Origin: Methylophaga thalassica
GTDB taxonomy: Bacteria; Pseudomonadota; Gammaproteobacteria; Nitrosococcales; Methylophagaceae
Assembly: GCF_030159795.1 (NCBI RefSeq)
Contig: NZ_BSND01000005.1
Span: forward strand, 310,001-374,000
Direction: 5' to 3'
DNA: 64,000 bases
The translations under genes were made by a program, and so were the position numbers. The notes under the pieces are model-generated. The model saw nothing but the letters and a program-made list of their open reading frames with translations. It had not been told where the DNA came from and ran no database searches. Below, in pieces: positions 62,663 to 64,000 of the stretch. The first letter of the stretch is position 1, and each line of letters starts with the position of its first letter.

Positions 62663-64000
62663 TTATTTCAAAAACAGTGCATAAGCCGGGTTATCGGTTT
62701 CTTCCCAGTAGGTATATCCCAGCGTATCCAGAAACGTCTGAAACTCCTGCTTATAGTCTTCTCCAACCTGAATACCCACCAGCACGCGACCATAATCAGC
62801 ACCATGGTTGCGATAATGGAAAAGACTGATATTCCAGCGCTGACCAATTCGAGTCAGAAACCGCAGTAAAGCGCCAGGTCGCTCAGGAAATTCAAATCGA
62901 ATTAAGCGTTCATTATCGATCTGAGGCGCATGCCCTCCCACCATGTAACGAACGTGTAGTTTCGCAGTTTCATTATCAGTGAAATCAACCCAGTCATAGC
63001 CAGCATTATCCAGCTGAGAAAATAACTGCTGTCGTTCTTCTTCCTGCCCATTCATCCGCACGCCGACAAATACCTGCGCTTTTTGCTCATCTGCATAGCG
63101 ATAGTTAAATTCGGTAATGCCACGCTCACCCAGTGTTTTACAGAATTTCTGGAAACTACCCGGCTGTTCATCGATTTTGGTGGCAAATAAGACTTCCCTG
63201 CGCTCACCAATCTCAGAACGCTCAGCAACATGACGAAGGCGATCAAAGTTAATATTGGCTCCGCTATTAATCGCAACGAGTTGCTGATTTTCCATCGGGT
63301 TCTGTGCTAGATATTTTTTCACACCGGCCACAGCGAGCGCGCCCGATGGCTCAGCAATAGAACGGGTGTCCTGGAATATATCCATAATAGCAGCGCATAG
63401 TTCGTCACTACTGACGGTGACGACTTCATCCACTGTTTCACGACAAATTCTGAAGGGTTCGACCCCCACTTGTCTGACCGCCGTGCCATCGGCAAACAAG
63501 CCTACCTGATCCAGCTTGACCCGTTCATCAGCTTCCAGCGCGGCTTTCAGACTAGCCGCATCAGCCGGCTCGACAGCAATGATTTTGATTTCTGGCCAAA
63601 ACGCTTTGATATAAGCCGATACCCCGGAAATTAAACCGCCACCACCAACGGGTACAAAAACAGCATGAATGGGTTCAGGATGCTGACGGATAATTTCCAT
63701 CGCAATCGTGCCCTGCCCGGCAATGACTTCCGGATCATCATAAGGATGAATAAAGGTACGACCATCTTTCTCGGCAACAGCTGAGGCATAAGCGCTGGCA
63801 TCATCATAACTATTGCCATGTAATTTAATTTCAGCGCCATAAGCACGAACAGATTCGACCTTGATGGGTGGCGTAGTTTTCGGCATAACAATCAAAGCAG
63901 GAATATTCATTTTACTGGCTGCCAGCGCCACACCTTGCGCATGATTCCCCGCCGAAGCACAAACCACGCCGCGTTCGCGTTCATCAGCCGATAGCTGACT
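62663..64000 (-). CDS. ilvA: Threonine dehydratase, biosynthetic (C-terminal part, cut by window edge)
   Basis: PLP enzyme deaminating threonine to 2-oxobutanoate for isoleucine synthesis. The reading frame is open to the right edge (SADERERGVVCASAGNHAQG), so the N-terminus with the PLP lysine lies outside. Seen: SAGNHAQGVA substrate loop, the Gly-rich VGGGGLISG, SGAN near the end of the catalytic domain, and two C-terminal ACT-like domains for isoleucine/valine control, i.e. the biosynthetic not the degradative form. Confidence 0.95.
   Translation of the reverse strand, partial: SQLSADERERGVVCASAGNHAQGVALAASKMNIPALIVMPKTTPPIKVESVRAYGAEIKLHGNSYDDASAYASAVAEKDGRTFIHPYDDPEVIAGQGTIAMEIIRQHPEPIHAVFVPVGGGGLISGVSAYIKAFWPEIKIIAVEPADAASLKAALEADERVKLDQVGLFADGTAVRQVGVEPFRICRETVDEVVTVSSDELCAAIMDIFQDTRSIAEPSGALAVAGVKKYLAQNPMENQQLVAINSGANINFDRLRHVAERSEIGERREVLFATKIDEQPGSFQKFCKTLGERGITEFNYRYADEQKAQVFVGVRMNGQEEERQQLFSQLDNAGYDWVDFTDNETAKLHVRYMVGGHAPQIDNERLIRFEFPERPGALLRFLTRIGQRWNISLFHYRNHGADYGRVLVGIQVGEDYKQEFQTFLDTLGYTYWEETDNPAYALFLK

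Overview
The window is an ordinary, densely packed chromosomal segment of a Gammaproteobacterium. The gene content, the Pseudomonas-type order of the flagellar/chemotaxis cluster, the ygfB-pepP-ubiH-ubiI operon beside zapA and 6S RNA, and moderate GC fit a marine member of the order Thiotrichales such as Methylophaga. That genus guess is an inference; no methylotrophy gene lies in the window. No insertion sequence, prophage, CRISPR array, tRNA or rRNA was seen.

Layout. 1-6668 (minus): carA-carB-greA-DUF4149-rlmE-ftsH, a tight pyrimidine/arginine and RNA/protein quality-control run, with ftsH cut by the left edge. 6832-9672: a nitrilase-family amidase diverging from hemB and aroE. 9739-12422 (minus): an OFA-type MFS transporter, 6S RNA, zapA and a small coiled-coil gene. 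12575-17512 (plus): ygfB, pepP, two ubiquinone hydroxylases and a DUF502 membrane protein. 17505-19816 (minus): rhlB with two overlapping unknown genes. 19915-27958 (plus): trxA, uvrD, an orphan TRAP-type binding lipoprotein, an unknown small gene, DUF411, a DMT transporter, an SMP-30-like propeller, a second DEAD-box helicase and a PqiA-like protein. 27955-34767: glgA-ppc (minus), zwf (plus), psd (minus).

34851-54123 (plus) is one continuous flagellar and chemotaxis unit: two fliL paralogues, fliMNOPQR, flhB, flhA, flhF, flhG, fliA, cheY, cheZ, cheA, cheB, motC, motD, a ParA-like and a CheW-domain protein (ParC/ParP-like polar array placement), cheW, a small acidic gene and DUF2802. Most neighbours overlap by 1-8 bases, implying translational coupling. 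No cheR or chemoreceptor gene is present. A divergent-signature GGDEF/EAL protein, a FlhB C-terminal homologue and a FliK-like protein follow on the minus strand (54120-58099). The right end has a GYF_2/pentapeptide membrane protein, DUF2238, apaG, glk, pgl, a SIMPL-domain protein and ilvA, cut by the right edge.

No wholly new system was found. The most interesting signal is a family of short acidic peptides in the chemotaxis cluster: the linker of CheA carries two copies of a motif that aligns with the N-terminal CheY-binding peptide of FliM and resembles the C-terminal peptide of CheZ. Other points worth a look are a terminator-like hairpin and overlapping short ORF in the carA leader, a perfect palindrome between glgA and zwf, a secreted FliL paralogue, an MFS transporter with insertions in two pseudo-symmetric loops, and several small unknown genes locked into operons by overlaps.
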